A stretch of DNA of 64,000 nucleotides from Capsicum annuum (taxonomy: Eukaryota > Streptophyta > Magnoliopsida > Solanales > Solanaceae), in assembly GCF_002878395.1 (NCBI RefSeq), contig NC_061118.1:124046740-124110739 (forward strand), in the 5' to 3' direction. A program made the translations under genes and the position numbers. Each line of letters begins with the position of its first letter. Within the stretch, counting starts at the first letter, position 1. The notes beneath the pieces are model-generated. The model had not been told where the DNA came from. It saw only the letters and a list, made by a program, of their open reading frames with translations, and did no database searches. Below, piece after piece: positions 47,530-59,561 of the stretch.

Positions 47530-48055
47530 ATGGTAAGGACTATATCCAGTGAGGCTAGAGATGTGGATCTATTATCTGAGGAAAAAGCCCTATCTAGAAA
47601 GCAAGTTGCAAGTCGTAGTTAGGATCAACATAGAGCATGTGCATGAGGATCTTCCCCATTTAAATATATCACTAGGGGACTATTCTTTGAGCGTCTCAGG
47701 GAGGCGCTAAGAAGATGCCTTATCAGGTAGTAAGTCTTCTGTTTTAATAGCTTCGGGTGGTTGTCCTAGCTTAGCCGTACCTCTTTCTGTTGAGTCAGGC
47801 CACAAGGCTTGCTTTGTGTGTAGTGAGGCTGGCCATGTGGCCAAGGATTTTCCGTATCGATTTTTCAAAGCTACTCCAATATTGATTGTGAGAGGTAGAG
47901 GTTCTAATAGAGATGTGAAAGGCAGAGGTAGTGGTGCCCTTGGTGGTGGTCCCAGGACAGAAGTAAAGGCCTCTGATGCTATTATTACTGGAATTTTCCA
48001 TATTTGTTTTAGATCTACATCTGTGTTATTTTAACTAGAATCAACTTTCTCTTAT
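47530..48055 (+). pseudogene. Element H gag, internally deleted
   Basis: It begins MVRTISSEARDVD, matching the G gag start. The capsid part is largely missing. The nucleocapsid knuckle at 47812-47850 reads CFVCSEAGHVAKDF, with the last Cys changed to Phe, followed by a basic-glycine tail RGRGSNRDVKGRGSGALGGG. The protease region then starts with ASDAIITGIF. Confidence 0.8.
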
Positions 48056-48099
48056 GTGTCTGCATAGTTTGCTTTGCGTTTTGATTCTGCTTATGAGCC

Positions 48100-49786
48100 T
48101 CTTGATATTCCTAGTAGTGTTTCTACCACCGTATAAGACTCTTTAGTGGTAGATCGTGTGTGCTAGTCTTGTGTGATAAATTTTATGTGGTATGAGGGCC
48201 GGGTAGATCTAATTGCCCTTGTATGGTAGATTTGATATAATCTTGGGTATGGATTGTTAGCTCTTTAACATGTTATCATAGATTATTATGCTAAAATCGT
48301 GACTTTAGCTTCCCCGGGTGTGCCAAGGATAACTTTGATGGGTATACTTTATTCGAGTTCTAAGAGAGTTATATCTTTCCACTAGGGTGGTCATTTGGTT
48401 TACAGGGGATGCATGTCTTATTTGGCTCATATTAGTAATACTAGTACTGCTTTACCTTATTCCTTAGATTCTTTCTGTGGTTCATGAGTTTGTGGATGTT
48501 TTCCTTATGGATTTTCCTATTATCCCTCTAGATGGTGATATGGAATTTTCTATTGATGTTGAGCCAAGAACCAAGCCTATTTCTATTTCTTCTTATATGA
48601 TGGCCCCAATAGAATCAAAGAAACTGAAAGATCAGTTGTAGGGGTTATTGGATAAGGGATTTATCTGACCTAGTGTATCACCTTAAGGTACACCTATCCT
48701 ATTTATGAGGAAAAGGAATGGGTCTATGAACATATGTATTGATTATTAAAAGTTGAACAAGCTGACAGTTAAGAATAAGTATCTTTTTCCTCTTATTGAT
48801 AATTTGTTCAGTTAGTTTCAGGGTGCTTTGGTGTTTTTGAAGATTGACTTGAGATTCAGGTATCACTATTTGAGGATTAAGACTTTGGATATTCCAAAGA
48901 CAACCTTTTGGACTCGGTACGGTCATTATGAGTTCTTGGTAATGTCGTTTGGGTTGACCAATGCTCCAACCGTGTTCATAGAGTTGACAAATTGAGTATT
49001 TTGATCATACCTCAACTTGTTTGTCATTGTAATTATAGATGGTATCTTGGGTTATTCCAAGAATGAGGCCAATCACAAACGCATTTGCAAATTTTTGTTC
49101 AGAGATTGATGGCTTAGAAGTTGTATGGTAAGTTCTCCAAGTGTGAGTTTTGGTTAGAGTTTATCTCTTTCTTGGGTCATATGGTGACCAAAGATGGTAT
49201 TATGGTCAATTCAACCAAGATTGCAGAAGTTTGCGATCAGGCTAGGCCTACTTCTCCTATCCATATTTGAAGTTTTGGTTGTTTAGAGGGCTACTATTAC
49301 TGTTTTATTGAGGGCTTTTCATCTATTGCAGGTCTGTTGACCAAGTTGACCCATAAGAAGATTTTTTTTTCAGTGGTCTGATACTAGTGGGTTAAGCTTT
49401 CCAAATCTCAAGGAGTTGTTGACTTTGGCTCCTATCTTATGCTAGCCCAGGGAGGGGGGGGGTTTACCATCTTTTGTGATGCTTCAGGTATTGGTTTAGG
49501 TGATGTGTTGATTCAAGAGGATAGGGTTATTGTGTATGATTCTCGTTAGTTGAATCCCCTTGAGAGGAATCACCCTTCTAATGATTTGGAGTTGTGCGTG
49601 GGTTTTTTGGCTTTAAAGTTCCAGAGGCACTACTTGTATATAGTCCGTTGTGATATTTTCTCGTATCATTATAAACCTTAGTATTTCTTTACCTAATGAT
49701 ATGTTACTATGAGAAGAGCCAAAGAGCCATTGGCTTGAGTTGCTAAAGCATTATGACTTGACGATTCTCTACTATTCGAGCAAGGT
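48100..49786 (+). pseudogene. Element H RT and RNase H, broken and truncated
   Basis: The plus strand reads [76 protein letters not shown] and VIVIIDGILGYS; the last is the catalytic loop with its second Asp changed to Gly. RNase H remnants lie at 49460-49786 (FCDASGIGLGDVLIQ near 49470). About ten stops interrupt it, and element I cuts it at about 49787 in the segment before integrase. Confidence 0.87.
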
Positions 49787-50133
49787 TAATTACCCGAGCC
49801 GACCTAGGGGCTTATCGTAATGGGTGTCCCAAGTCTGAACGGGACCGGAGAACTCCCCCATTACTCAACCCAACCTCCATCCGCCTGCCTTAAGTTAGCT
49901 AAATTTCAAACATCTAATAAGATAACGTAGTTGGACAGGGACTGACTTTAGGATAAATCTATTCCTAGACCGACCCCACCAAGCTATCCTGTCCACCAAA
50001 CTGGGCCGACTAAATCGACTGAGCCAAACAAATACTAAATCAAGGGCCATAAACTAGGACATAATCAAATGGGTTCTAAGACATAATATAATTAATCCCA
50101 AAATGAAATACGATGGAACACTAAGAAATTATG
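49787..50133 (-). repeat. Element I 3' LTR fragment
   Basis: Aligns with 50941-51290 (GGGACCGGAGAAC, CAAATCAAGGGCCATAAAC, AAATACGATGGAACACT). Confidence 0.88.
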
Positions 50134-50729
50134 TCCAAGATTCTTAGAAATTCTTCCTTGCTTAAGATTCTTAAACTCCTCTATCCTTGCTTATCTCAGC
50201 TTATGAGGAAAGAAACCATCCAGAAAAGAACTAGAAAAGGCATCCCATAAGGATGACTCCTCCACATCACCTCTATCTCAATCCCACTCCTTGTACCATT
50301 GGTACACAATATCTTTGAGCTGATAAGTTGGAAATTTTACACCTTCCACATTAGTAGCCTGCATTACCCTAAATATCTTATCCATTTCATCCATGAAAGC
50401 CTAGGGATCCTTCTCTGTCTTCACACTAGTTAAAATAGAAGGATTCATCTTTATAAACTGGCCACCCCATGTGGCCTCATTAGACAATCCACCAAATGTT
50501 TGCTGCTCAACCTGAGCAGTAACAAACTGAATAATGAAATGAACAGATTGGAAAAATTTTGCATTAGCCACCTCACCCTAAGGAGGACTAGTAGCAACCG
50601 GAGTAACGCCATATAAACCAGGGATAGGACCCTGAGATCAAGGATGAACTCCAAATATAGGACTATCCCATCAACATTGTCCCTAGATGGTACTGAAGAG
50701 TTTTCTCGTGTTTCAGATCTATGAGTCAT
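50134..50729 (-). pseudogene. Element I gag, N-terminal and capsid parts
   Basis: It starts at 50729 with MTHRSETRENSS. The capsid motif is MNPSILTSVKTEKDP with FMDEMDKIFRVMQAT, then FPTYQLKDIVYQWYKEW. It breaks off at FKNLKQGRISKN, where the LTR fragment begins. Frameshifts and stops are present. Confidence 0.78.
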
Positions 50730-50927
50730 GATCTACAAGACAAACAAATAAGGATTAAAGGAGATTCCAGAACCTAGACTCCAAGATTGAAAATAGAGTA
50801 CCAAGAAAGTGAAACATTCTAAATACCCTATAGTCTCTCTCTTCTGAGTTTGGTGCGCTACACACCCCTAAAAGAGAATCTACTACACACGACTTTGTGG
50901 ACTCCTAATTTACTATAAACCTAAATC

Positions 50928-50938
50928 TCTGATACCAA
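50928..50938 (-). other. Element I primer binding site (tRNA-iMet type)
   Basis: The minus strand reads TGGTATCAGAG two bases from the LTR. Confidence 0.85.
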
Positions 50939-50940
50939 CT

Positions 50941-51838
50941 TGATACGATCCGACCCGACGACTTGTCGTAATGGTCATCCCAAGTCCAACCGGGACCGGA
51001 GAACATCCCCATTACCCAACCCAACCTCTAGCCGCCTACCTTGAGTTGGCTGAATTTCGAACACATAACAAGATAGTGCAAATGGACAAGGAATGACTTT
51101 GGGATAAGTCTATTCCTAGATCGACTTGACCAAACCATCCCGTCTGCCAAGCTGGGCCGATCAAACCAACTGAGCCAAACAAATACCAAATCAAGGGCCA
51201 TAAACCAAGCCATAACCAAATGGGTTCCAAGACATAATATAATTAATCCCAAAATAAAATACGATGGAACACTGAGAAATTATATCCAAATGGCGTCATC
51301 CCTAATACCAATGCCAATATTATGGCTGATATTACTAACGATCTCGCCCATACCAACCATAGTAGTCCTACAAAAGCTTCTAACCAAATAAATACAAACA
51401 TCACGTTGGGACATGCCCCCAACTATAGCCAAAACAAATATCCATAAATAATCAAGAGTATGAAATAATATCCATTAAATTGAGCCTTCTGAATAGATGG
51501 AAGCTCACCATTTAAATCCAAAGCTGACCTCCGAGTGTCCAAATGCTAAGCAAGAGGAGTAGAATGGCCTATTCCTGTATCGTGTGGGGATACAGCCGCC
51601 CGAAGACGGGTTAGCAAGTGAATGCTAGCATGAACTCAGTATAAAGATAAAGTAATGCCATTTCTAAAACCAAGTAAAACCATCTATATGCATACAAACC
51701 ATACATACACACACACATAAATATATATATAACCATGCTGGGAAAATGAATCGGGTTTAGCATGCCATTAAAATCTTTACCTGGTCTGTGTAGATTTGTC
51801 GTCCTAAAATCATCCATGGGCTATATAGGTTTAGCTCC
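50941..51838 (-). repeat. Element I 5' LTR, cut by element F
   Basis: It starts TGATACGATCC. It carries a CA/TA microsatellite at 51706-51731, as in solo LTR D. It stops at TTTAGCTCC before element F; D continues past the equivalent point. Confidence 0.88.
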
Positions 51839-52808
51839 TGAGAACGCCCAAGCGCACACGCAAGTGTACGTGGTCTACCAAGTGATATAGTGGCCTTTAA
51901 GAAAGCTGAATATCGCTGCCACAGAGACTTGATTTGGCAACGATTTAATTTTAGTTCACCATCTAGATTAATTTAGTGCAAAAATAACTAAAAAGAGAAA
52001 TTTGAATTTTTGTAAATAAAAAAGATAAAATAAATAATGCGGAAAAATAAATTCTTGGAACAATCAATGGAGAAATGCCCAGGGTTAAAGCACTCCGAAC
52101 AATCATACTATGCTATTGAATCTCATCCGCTAATTTACTTATCTTGGTTGTTGATTCGTAGGATTAATTGCATGATCATGGTTTCCCAACCTATAATCTT
52201 TTACCTAATTTGGACATTACAACTACATCATTGAGTAGGGATGTAATAATCCAATTAAGTTAATTAAAGCTATCATCCTACATATGAATCAAGTAAGGCA
52301 TCTAAGTACATCTCTATCCTAGATGCTAAGTTTAATTTTTATTTTATAAAAGAATAAAAACTCAAACTTTGTTTATTCCCATGTTCTATCTCCCTCTTTC
52401 CACTTCTGAGATCAAAAGGTCGATAATATATATATTTTATGGGTGATCAATTCATAAAATAATTAAAATAAGAATAAACAGACAACCAAATTTGATAAGC
52501 AAAATTAACGAAATTAATCCAAAACAGTACTGCTCATGTTCTTTGCTTTAACCACCAAAAGGAGGTTTTTAGCCACTAATATTCATAATCACGATTCAAA
52601 TATTTAAATACATGATATGAAAAATTAAAGAATAAAAATAAAATTAAAAACTAACAAATCGTATAGTGGCTCCGCAATTTTTCTTCAAAAACAGTTCCAG
52701 CCGTCCCCTCCTAATTATTTTCCTGTCCAGTTGTTTATATATGTTTTCAAAATTGTTGCCAACTTTCCATCAACTTCTCCACTCATGCATATATATTATA
52801 ATATAATA

Positions 52809-53074
52809 CTCCCTCCGTTTCAAAATAGTTAGCCTTTTATGACTTAACACTTCCCTTAAGAAAACATTTATTAGAGGTTTATTTTATCAAATTAACCTTA
52901 TTAATTATGCTTTGAAAATATAAATTTGAGTAAATATACTTTGTTTATTCATTTAATATTGAGGGTAGTATTGAAAGAACATAACAAAATACTTTTGATT
53001 TCATCAAAAGGGACAACTAAATTGAAACAAATATTTTTAGAAAGAGGGTTAACTAAAATGAAATAAAGGAAGCA
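52809..53074. mobile_element. Stowaway-type MITE
   Basis: It begins CTCCCTCCGTTTCAAAAT after a TA dinucleotide and ends with a decayed inverse, TGAAATAAAGGAAG. The length is about 266 bp and it has no coding capacity. The TIR and TA target fit Tc1/mariner-related Stowaway elements. It is absent from the E LTR, so it arrived after E and F separated. Confidence 0.82.
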
Positions 53075-53524
53075 ATAGCCTAATAATCCTAATATGTGTA
53101 GGATTGAAATGTTTGCACGTGACCCAAGGCAAATAATCTCACCAACCGCTTCTTTGTTTGTGTTGTGTCGGGAACTTTTTGAATTTGCAATGTTTGATTT
53201 CAGCAACGCGATGCGTCGTCTTCGCGTCGCTGTACTGGAATTGACACTGAAATTTTTTTTCAAGTGTAAACTGTGTGTTCATTGATGCGACGCATTGACT
53301 CATTGAATTTTACTTCCAAAATTTTGGTTAAGTGTTGAGCATCTTATCCTTTGTCCATGCCTTTTGTAGTGTATTTTCAATGAATTTTTGACCTCTTTCT
53401 CAACAATATATCACTGTATTCACCTTACAAAGCATTCTAAAATATCATACACCACAAATCAAAGATCAAAACAACACAATATTCTCAATAACAAATTAAA
53501 ACAACAACTTGAATAAGGCAAATT

Positions 53525-53945
53525 TGTTAGGGTTTTTACCCTGATATTCGTACATAAATTGAGTTTTACTTTTTTCTTGTAAGGAAAATAAAAGTAACCA
53601 TGAATATTTTTACTTTTCCTGAAAGAAAAATAAATTTTTTTCCTTATTTGGCAAACCTCTTTCTTGGAGGAAAGGTTTTGGACATCTATAAATAGAAGTC
53701 CCCTCTTCTCAAACAATAATAGAATAGCATCCACAATGTAGTCTTTTAAGATTTTCGTTTAGGGGGAGATTTTCTCTCTTATTAGTTTTATGCTTTTAAT
53801 ATTAGGTTTTATATGTAGGCCAATTGGCCAAATCATCTAATAAAATTATGTTTTTAGTATTATTTTTCGTTGGCATCTTATTTATCATCTCATAGTTTGC
53901 AACTAATAGCTTCCCCATGACGCCCTCTTGATTTCGAACCCAACA
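53525..53945. mobile_element. 421-bp solo LTR with perfect target duplication
   Basis: It is bounded by TGTTAG...CCAACA and flanked on both sides by AAATT (53520-53524 and 53946-53950). A TATA box TATAAATA is at 53687-53694. The size and short TGTT/AACA ends resemble Copia-type or TRIM LTRs. The perfect duplication marks it as younger than most insertions here. Confidence 0.85.
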
Positions 53946-54317
53946 AAATTTGCAATGATCTTTCACTTATTATTCTGACTCTTGACTTAATCAAATTAAA
54001 CTTTGCACATTAAAAACAAGTTATCACACTCATAATTACACCATTAAAGTATTTGGAACAAATTAAACACATTAGAATTCAACGAGACCCACTAGACACA
54101 ACTAGCTCAAGCTAGTAAAACTAGTTTTCTAGGTTGAACTCTAAATTATTCAATTAATTACAAACTTGTTTTAAAAAATACTTTGGACATTGTAAATACA
54201 CACTTGGACACTTAAATGCTTATTTATATCAATATGAACACATTAAGCACTCAAATTGCTCTCCAAATAAGGAAAAATAATCTAGAATAATAATACCAAA
54301 ATGTATAAACCACCTCA

Positions 54318-56046
54318 GATCGTCCTCGAACAACTCTTCACTCTAAGCATAAAAAATCTGAGGTGACGCTACACTTCTACTAAATGTAAGACACTTAAGC
54401 TAGTACTATAATGACTACACAGAATGCAAGTTTTTATACAAAGCACGCTATTTACACAATTGATAGCTCATGAACACTACTCCAAAACATCCCACCCTTA
54501 AGAATTGACTCACCTAATTTGCAAACTCATCCATATTGCTCAATCAAGGACATAATACAAATCACCCACATTCATCAAACATGTGCCCTTACAATAAGAG
54601 AGTTACCCATAATCACTCACAATAATGTAATTTATAACGTAATGTGTGCACGAATCAAATTATGCTCACTCTCACAAAGAATTAACAAGTTACACATAAT
54701 GAATCATAGGCTTGCCCTTAGTGTAATGCTCCACTAATTGTCAAATGTAAATTTTAGGAGCAATTTGGACTTTTTTGGGTTGTAATGTAGGCTAAGGGAC
54801 GAGTAGAAACTATTTGGGAATTGTAACTATCCTCTCTAAGCGCTTTAATACACTACATTAAATAATTAAAATCAATCTCCAATAATTAAATTACACTATT
54901 TTTTTCTACCCCCTTCTTTTATTTTTGCCCCATCTCTTATAAGCATTTTCATAAACACTTGGTGGACATATAGTTTACTACCACAAAAATAATTTTTTTT
55001 TCTCTTTTTTCACAATCATGACCATATTTCTAACATCATTTATGTCATATCCATCCACCACAAATCAATTATAAACACCAATAACTGTTACTTTGGGGCA
55101 TCAATTTCACCTTTTCTTCTTCAATTTCTCAAACTCCTTACTAATTCAATTTTTTTTTCAATAAAAGAACTTAGGAGCCTTTTGGATCAAATTATGGTCC
55201 ATCAAAGAAGGGAATTAGGCTACATAGAAGGTTTCCAAAGAAAAAGCTAAAGGCTCAATGGGAATTAACTAGTATAATGCACAAAGGTAGGTCAAAAAGA
55301 AGGTAAAAATAAGGTTATCAAAGAAATGCCTATATTATCTCCTAAACCCACATTCTTTGTTTCGCTTCAACACACACCAGGCAAGTTCAAGACATCACAT
55401 GTAATAAAAATATACAAAATACCTCACAACATATGGCACATGCTCAACTCAATAGGATCATCATAGACTTATAACCAATAATAGCATGAATTCAAATTTA
55501 AGCCGAAAATTATAAGAGTCATAAACATGAGCCTAGAAGTCTCAAAAATAGCAATTCACTCAATTCAATATGCTTTTACAAACAAACCCATTTGCATCAT
55601 GTAATAAACATAGCACCAACAAGAATATCTCACGTATTCCTATTCTAAATTTTTTTAAATTGAGCCAAAATTTGAGAATTTTTCCACCCTACAGTTAAAA
55701 ATCTACTTTGTCGCCAAAGTGAATTTAAAAGTAAAAAGATAGAAATACTCCCTGAGGTCTCTAGGCCTAGCTAGTAGCACCTTTACACATAAAGGAGATC
55801 TATGGGACCCCACACTCATTCTTTGACATGCTTCCAGATCAAGTTTATGGTACTTAGACTTTCCATTAACCTGTGACTCAACCAAAAATAAAAACTACAT
55901 GAAATAAAAACTAAAAACTAAAAATAAAACATACCTAATTAACTTAGGTTGCCTCCCAAGAAGTGCCTAATTTAGTGTCACGGCATGACCCATCTCAACT
56001 CAACCATATTCCGTCACCCTTTTACCCTTTTTTGGGAGCTATTTTT
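54318..56046 (-). other. Element F non-coding 3' region
   Basis: No gene is seen. The part from about 54735 on matches E at 22629-23916, while 54318-54735 is deleted in E. This is where pol would lie in an autonomous relative. Confidence 0.75.
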
Positions 56047-58233
56047 TCACTCTTTCAGACCTCTTTTACCTTTCAACATGTTGGAAAATGGTGGTTTCAT
56101 CTTAGGCCACTCAACTAGGTAGTCGGAAGAGGTCTTTAGTGGCTTAGGCACCCCACACTCATCCTTTTCCAACACATTGATCATGCATAAATCTGTATAG
56201 AAGGAATTCTTAATGAGGGTCTTGTAAATATCAAATACCATCTCTTCATAATCTACCCTCATCTTGAGTGTGCCTTCTCTAACATCAATCAAAGCCCCTC
56301 CGGTCTCTAAGACTGGGCGTCTCAAAATAATTGGTACTTGTTCGTCTTCCACAAAATTAAGAATAAAAAAGTTAGCAGGAATAACAAATTTACCAACCTT
56401 TATGAGTATATCCTCAATTATCCCTTTTGGATATGCCATAGAGTCATCTGCTATCTGCAAAATCACAGTGGTCGATCTTAGCTTTCCCAAGCCCAATTTT
56501 TCAAACAGAGATAGGGGCATCAAATTTATACTTTTACCTAAATCACTCAATGCGTGAACATCTTTACTCCCAATTTGAATAGGGATGGAAAACTTCCCTT
56601 GATCTTTCAATTTCTTAGGGATTTTTTGTGTCATGATAGTGTTACACTCTTTAGTGAATGTTATTGCTCCCACATCTTGCAATTTTACCTTCTTCGCCAC
56701 CACATCCCTCAAGTACTTTGGCATACTATGCAAAACATCTAGCAAAGGTAAATTTATATGCAACTCTTTGAATGTGTCACTAAACTTTTTGAACAATGCA
56801 TCCTCCTTTGCTTTTATGTACTTTTGAGGGAAGGGTAGTGGCAGCCACTTCTTCACTTCTTCCATAACCACTTTTTCCTTCAATTACTCAGACTTTCTTG
56901 AATTTTTAGCAACTTCATCGGGAACCTGTTTGGTCACTATATCATCATCAACCTTTTTTGTTGCCTTGGGAGGTTCTCCTTTAAGATCTTTACCACTTCT
57001 CAAGGTGATTGCCATGACTTGCTTTGGATTTTCTGTATCAGTAGGCAGACTACCTTGAGGATGGGTATTTAGCGCTTGTTGTATCTGCCCAACTTGCAAC
57101 TCTAAATTTCTATGGGCCACTTTCTGATTCTGTAATTCTGCCCTTTGACTGTTCAGATTCGTAATTAATTATGTTTGACTCGCTAAGAGTTGTTTTATCA
57201 TCTCTTCCATATTTTTTGTTAACTGATTCGATTGGGCCTGTGGCTGTGGGGTGTTCCATAACTGATTTAGTGGTTGACTTTTCCACTTTATGTTGTAGGC
57301 ATTACCATAATTCGGCCTTTAAGCTTTTCCTACATACATCACAGATTCTGGATTTGAAACACACATGGTAGCTGCATAACTACTATTTCAGCATACTTAA
57401 TACCAACATTTAACTTGTTGGATGACATTGACTGTGGTTGTAGGTTGTTTTGCTCCCAACTTTAAGCTGCTGAATGATGTGTTGATCAAATTCTACAATA
57501 CACAAACCTGAGCTGATAGGGCAGTGAATTGCTCCACCTCCAATACTTCCGCAATTCTTTTTGTTGCACTTCTGGAATCTGAATGTCACTCTGGATTTCC
57601 TTGTACTATGCGGTTCAATAATGTGTACAACTCATCATAAGTTACCTTCAATGCTTGACCACTTGCGGTTGAATCTAGAAAAATATTTGTATTGTGATCA
57701 AGAGTTTCTACAAAAGTGTGAGCAAGCACCTCATTCGACTGTTGATGATTTGGACAATCCCAAAGAAGGGCCTTGAAGCATTCCCAAGAATGATAGAGGT
57801 TTTTATCAGGTTTCTATTTGAAGTTAACTATCTCACTGCGAAGTCTCACAGTCTTGCTTGATAGAAAAAATCTTATGAGGAATCTTCTAGCTAAGTTATC
57901 CCATGTTGTGATTTAACTGGATGGATCTGCATTCAACCACCTCTTTGCTTCCCCCAATAGAGAATAGGGAAACAGTGTCAGCCTCACATAATCTGTACTC
58001 ACCCCAATCGGAATGAATGTGTCATTAAGCTCAATAAAATTCTGCAAGGGGACTTGTGGATCATCATGTGAAAGCCCTGCAAATTGTTCACTACTAATAA
58101 GAAGCTGCAGCATATGGTGTTTCAACTCAAAATTCCCCCCAGCTACCGGTCTTTGAATTGGGGAAGTCAAGTTCATCGGAAGTTGGACTTCCACTTCCCT
58201 AACCTTCCTACTAGCTGCTTGTTGTTCAGCCAT
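56047..58233 (-). pseudogene. Element F gag-protease, one frame with stops
   Basis: From MAEQQAASRK at 58233 to 56047 the minus strand stays in one frame of about 728 codons, interrupted only by about nine stops (for example 57913-57915 and 56884-56886). The capsid reads HDDPQVPLQNFIELNDTF and STDYVRLTLFPYSLLGEAKRW. The longest open piece, 56047-56883, covers the gag-protease linker and an aspartic protease: the active-site region reads LSDLGKSINLMPLSLF and the later part VPIILRRPVLETGGALIDV. Several stops stand where E has Gln or Trp (FK-stop-KP against FKQKP; NPE-stop-HSD against NPEWHSD), pointing to transitions. Confidence 0.88.
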
Positions 58234-58472
58234 AGGAACAATATGCTTTTGTTCTTCTCGAATTTGCGAAATTCTTGGGAGAAGGAGTGCTTCTCTCCTG
58301 CGTCAATGGTAAAGCTGCTTAGGTTCCAAGTTTGGTTCAACCAACTCCCGATTCCTTGCCAGCTTATTATCCTTTTAACCCATTTCCTGCAAATCACAAA
58401 AACAAGACCAAGCGTAAAAACACCAAATAAATCTAAAAGTAAAAGTAAAATAAACAATTGCTAAAATACAAG

Positions 58473-58490
58473 TCTCCGACAATGGTGCCA
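58473..58490 (-). other. Element F primer binding site (tRNA-Asp type)
   Basis: The minus strand reads TGGCACCATTGTCGGAGA, six bases from the LTR. It resembles the tRNA-Asp complement with four transition differences. Confidence 0.75.
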
Positions 58491-58496
58491 AAAACT

Positions 58497-59209
58497 TGAC
58501 AGCACCCAAGTACACACGCAAGTGTACATGGTCTACCAAGTAATACAGTGGCCTTCAAGAAAGCGGAATATCGCTCCCATAGAGACTAGATTTGGCAACG
58601 ATTTAATTTTAGTTCACCGTTTAGATTAATTTAATGCAAAAGTAACTAAAAAGAGAATTTTGAATTTTTGTAAATAAAAAAGATAAAATAAATAATGCAG
58701 AAAAATAAATTCTTGGAACAATCAAGGGAGAAAAGCCCAGGGTTAAAGCTCTCCAAACAATCATACTATACTATTGAATCTCATCCGCTAATTTGCTTAT
58801 CTTGGTTGTTGATTCATAGGGTTAATTGCATGATCATGGTTTTCCAAACTATAATCTTTTACCTAATTTGGACATTACAACTACATCATTGAGCGGGGAT
58901 GTAATAATTCAATTAAGTTAATTAAAGCTATCATCCTACGTATGAATCAAGTAAGGCATCCGAGTACATCTTTTTTCTAGATGCTAAGTTTAATTCTTTA
59001 TTTTATAAAAGAATAAAAACTCAAACTTTGTTTATTCTCATGTTCTATCTCCCTATTTCCTTTCCCGAAATCAGAAGGTCCACAATATATGTATTTTATG
59101 GGTGATCAATCCATAAGATAATTAAAACAAAAATAAACAAACAACCAAATTTTGATAAGCAAAATTACTGAAATTAATCCAAAATAATAGTATTTATGTT
59201 CTTGACTTT
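58497..59209 (-). repeat. Element F 5' LTR, cut by the EPRV
   Basis: It aligns with 51839-52545. The match stops after CTTGACTTT at about 59209, where the other LTR continues AACCACCAAAAGG and this one enters the viral sequence. Confidence 0.88.
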
Positions 59210-59303
59210 GAGATATGTATAAGAGTTAGAGTTATAGTTAGAGTTATAGAATTAGAGTTAGATTTAAAGTTAAAAAATTACCTACAAAAATATTAAATTA
59301 ATT
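59210..59303 (+). other. EPRV leader fragment with GTTAGAGTTATA repeats
   Basis: It consists of imperfect repeats of TTAGAG and TTATAG (59217-59275). No tRNA-Met primer site is visible, so the viral insert begins inside the leader, or the join to LTR F is internal to the viral genome. Confidence 0.6.
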
Positions 59304-59561
59304 ATGCGAAGACCATTTAAAAATAGAGAAGCTTTTAGAAAAATAAAAGAATCATTAATTAGTAATTATTCAGAATATATAAGTCTAAATAAAATAAAAG
59401 AAAATCCACAAAAACTAGCATATTTAATTACATTAATATCTAGTATTGAATCAAAATTAATAACACATTTAAAATCTAGAAGAATGAAATATATACCGCC
59501 TAATTATAATAAGATTAGATTTAGATATCCACCAAGATATTATAAATATAATTTAAAATGA
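59304..59561 (+). CDS. EPRV small protein 1 (85 aa), unknown function
   Basis: It starts MRRPFKNREAFRKI. The protein is strongly basic and Tyr/Lys/Arg-rich towards the C-terminus (SRRMKYIPPNY, RYPPRYYKYNLK). A probable helical stretch at residues 40-58 (LAYLITLISSIESKLITHL) is moderately hydrophobic but is not a clear membrane segment. No domain is recognised. Its stop overlaps the next start as ATGA, and it uses the same A-rich codons as the genes that follow. Its position resembles the first small protein of badnaviruses, but similarity of sequence is not claimed. Conservation in related EPRVs would decide whether it is real. Confidence 0.7.
   Translation: MRRPFKNREAFRKIKESLISNYSEYISLNKIKENPQKLAYLITLISSIESKLITHLKSRRMKYIPPNYNKIRFRYPPRYYKYNLK

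Larger units (their letters stand above)
49787..51838 (-). mobile_element. Element I: deleted gypsy element
   Basis: A partial 3' LTR (49787-50133) joins directly to the middle of gag, so pol and most of the LTR have been deleted. Gag, a primer site and most of a 5' LTR (50941-51838) remain; the latter is cut by element F. It is inserted in the RT/RNase H region of H. Solo LTR D belongs to the same family. Confidence 0.82.
51839..54317 (-). repeat. Element F 3' LTR with MITE and solo LTR insertions
   Basis: It starts TGAGAACGCCC and aligns with 58497-59209 and with the E LTR. Removing the insertions leaves about 1.8 kb, near the E length. The inner end (CACCTCA at about 54317) is inferred by matching the end of the E LTR. 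A CpG-rich word run (AACGCGATGCGTCG, CGCGTCGCTG) lies at 53190-53300. Confidence 0.82.
51839..59209 (-). mobile_element. Element F: Athila-like gag-protease element, sister of E
   Basis: The 3' LTR is 51839-54317 (enlarged by two insertions) and the 5' LTR 58497-59209 (cut by the EPRV). The primer site is of tRNA-Asp type. Internally there is one long decayed gag-protease frame and about 1.7 kb of non-coding sequence, with no pol. Layout and words match element E. It is inserted in the LTR of I. Confidence 0.9.

Noticed and set aside
59217..59275. TTAGAG repeats as an interstitial telomere
   Set aside because: The plant telomere unit is TTTAGGG; these units lack GGG and are imperfect.
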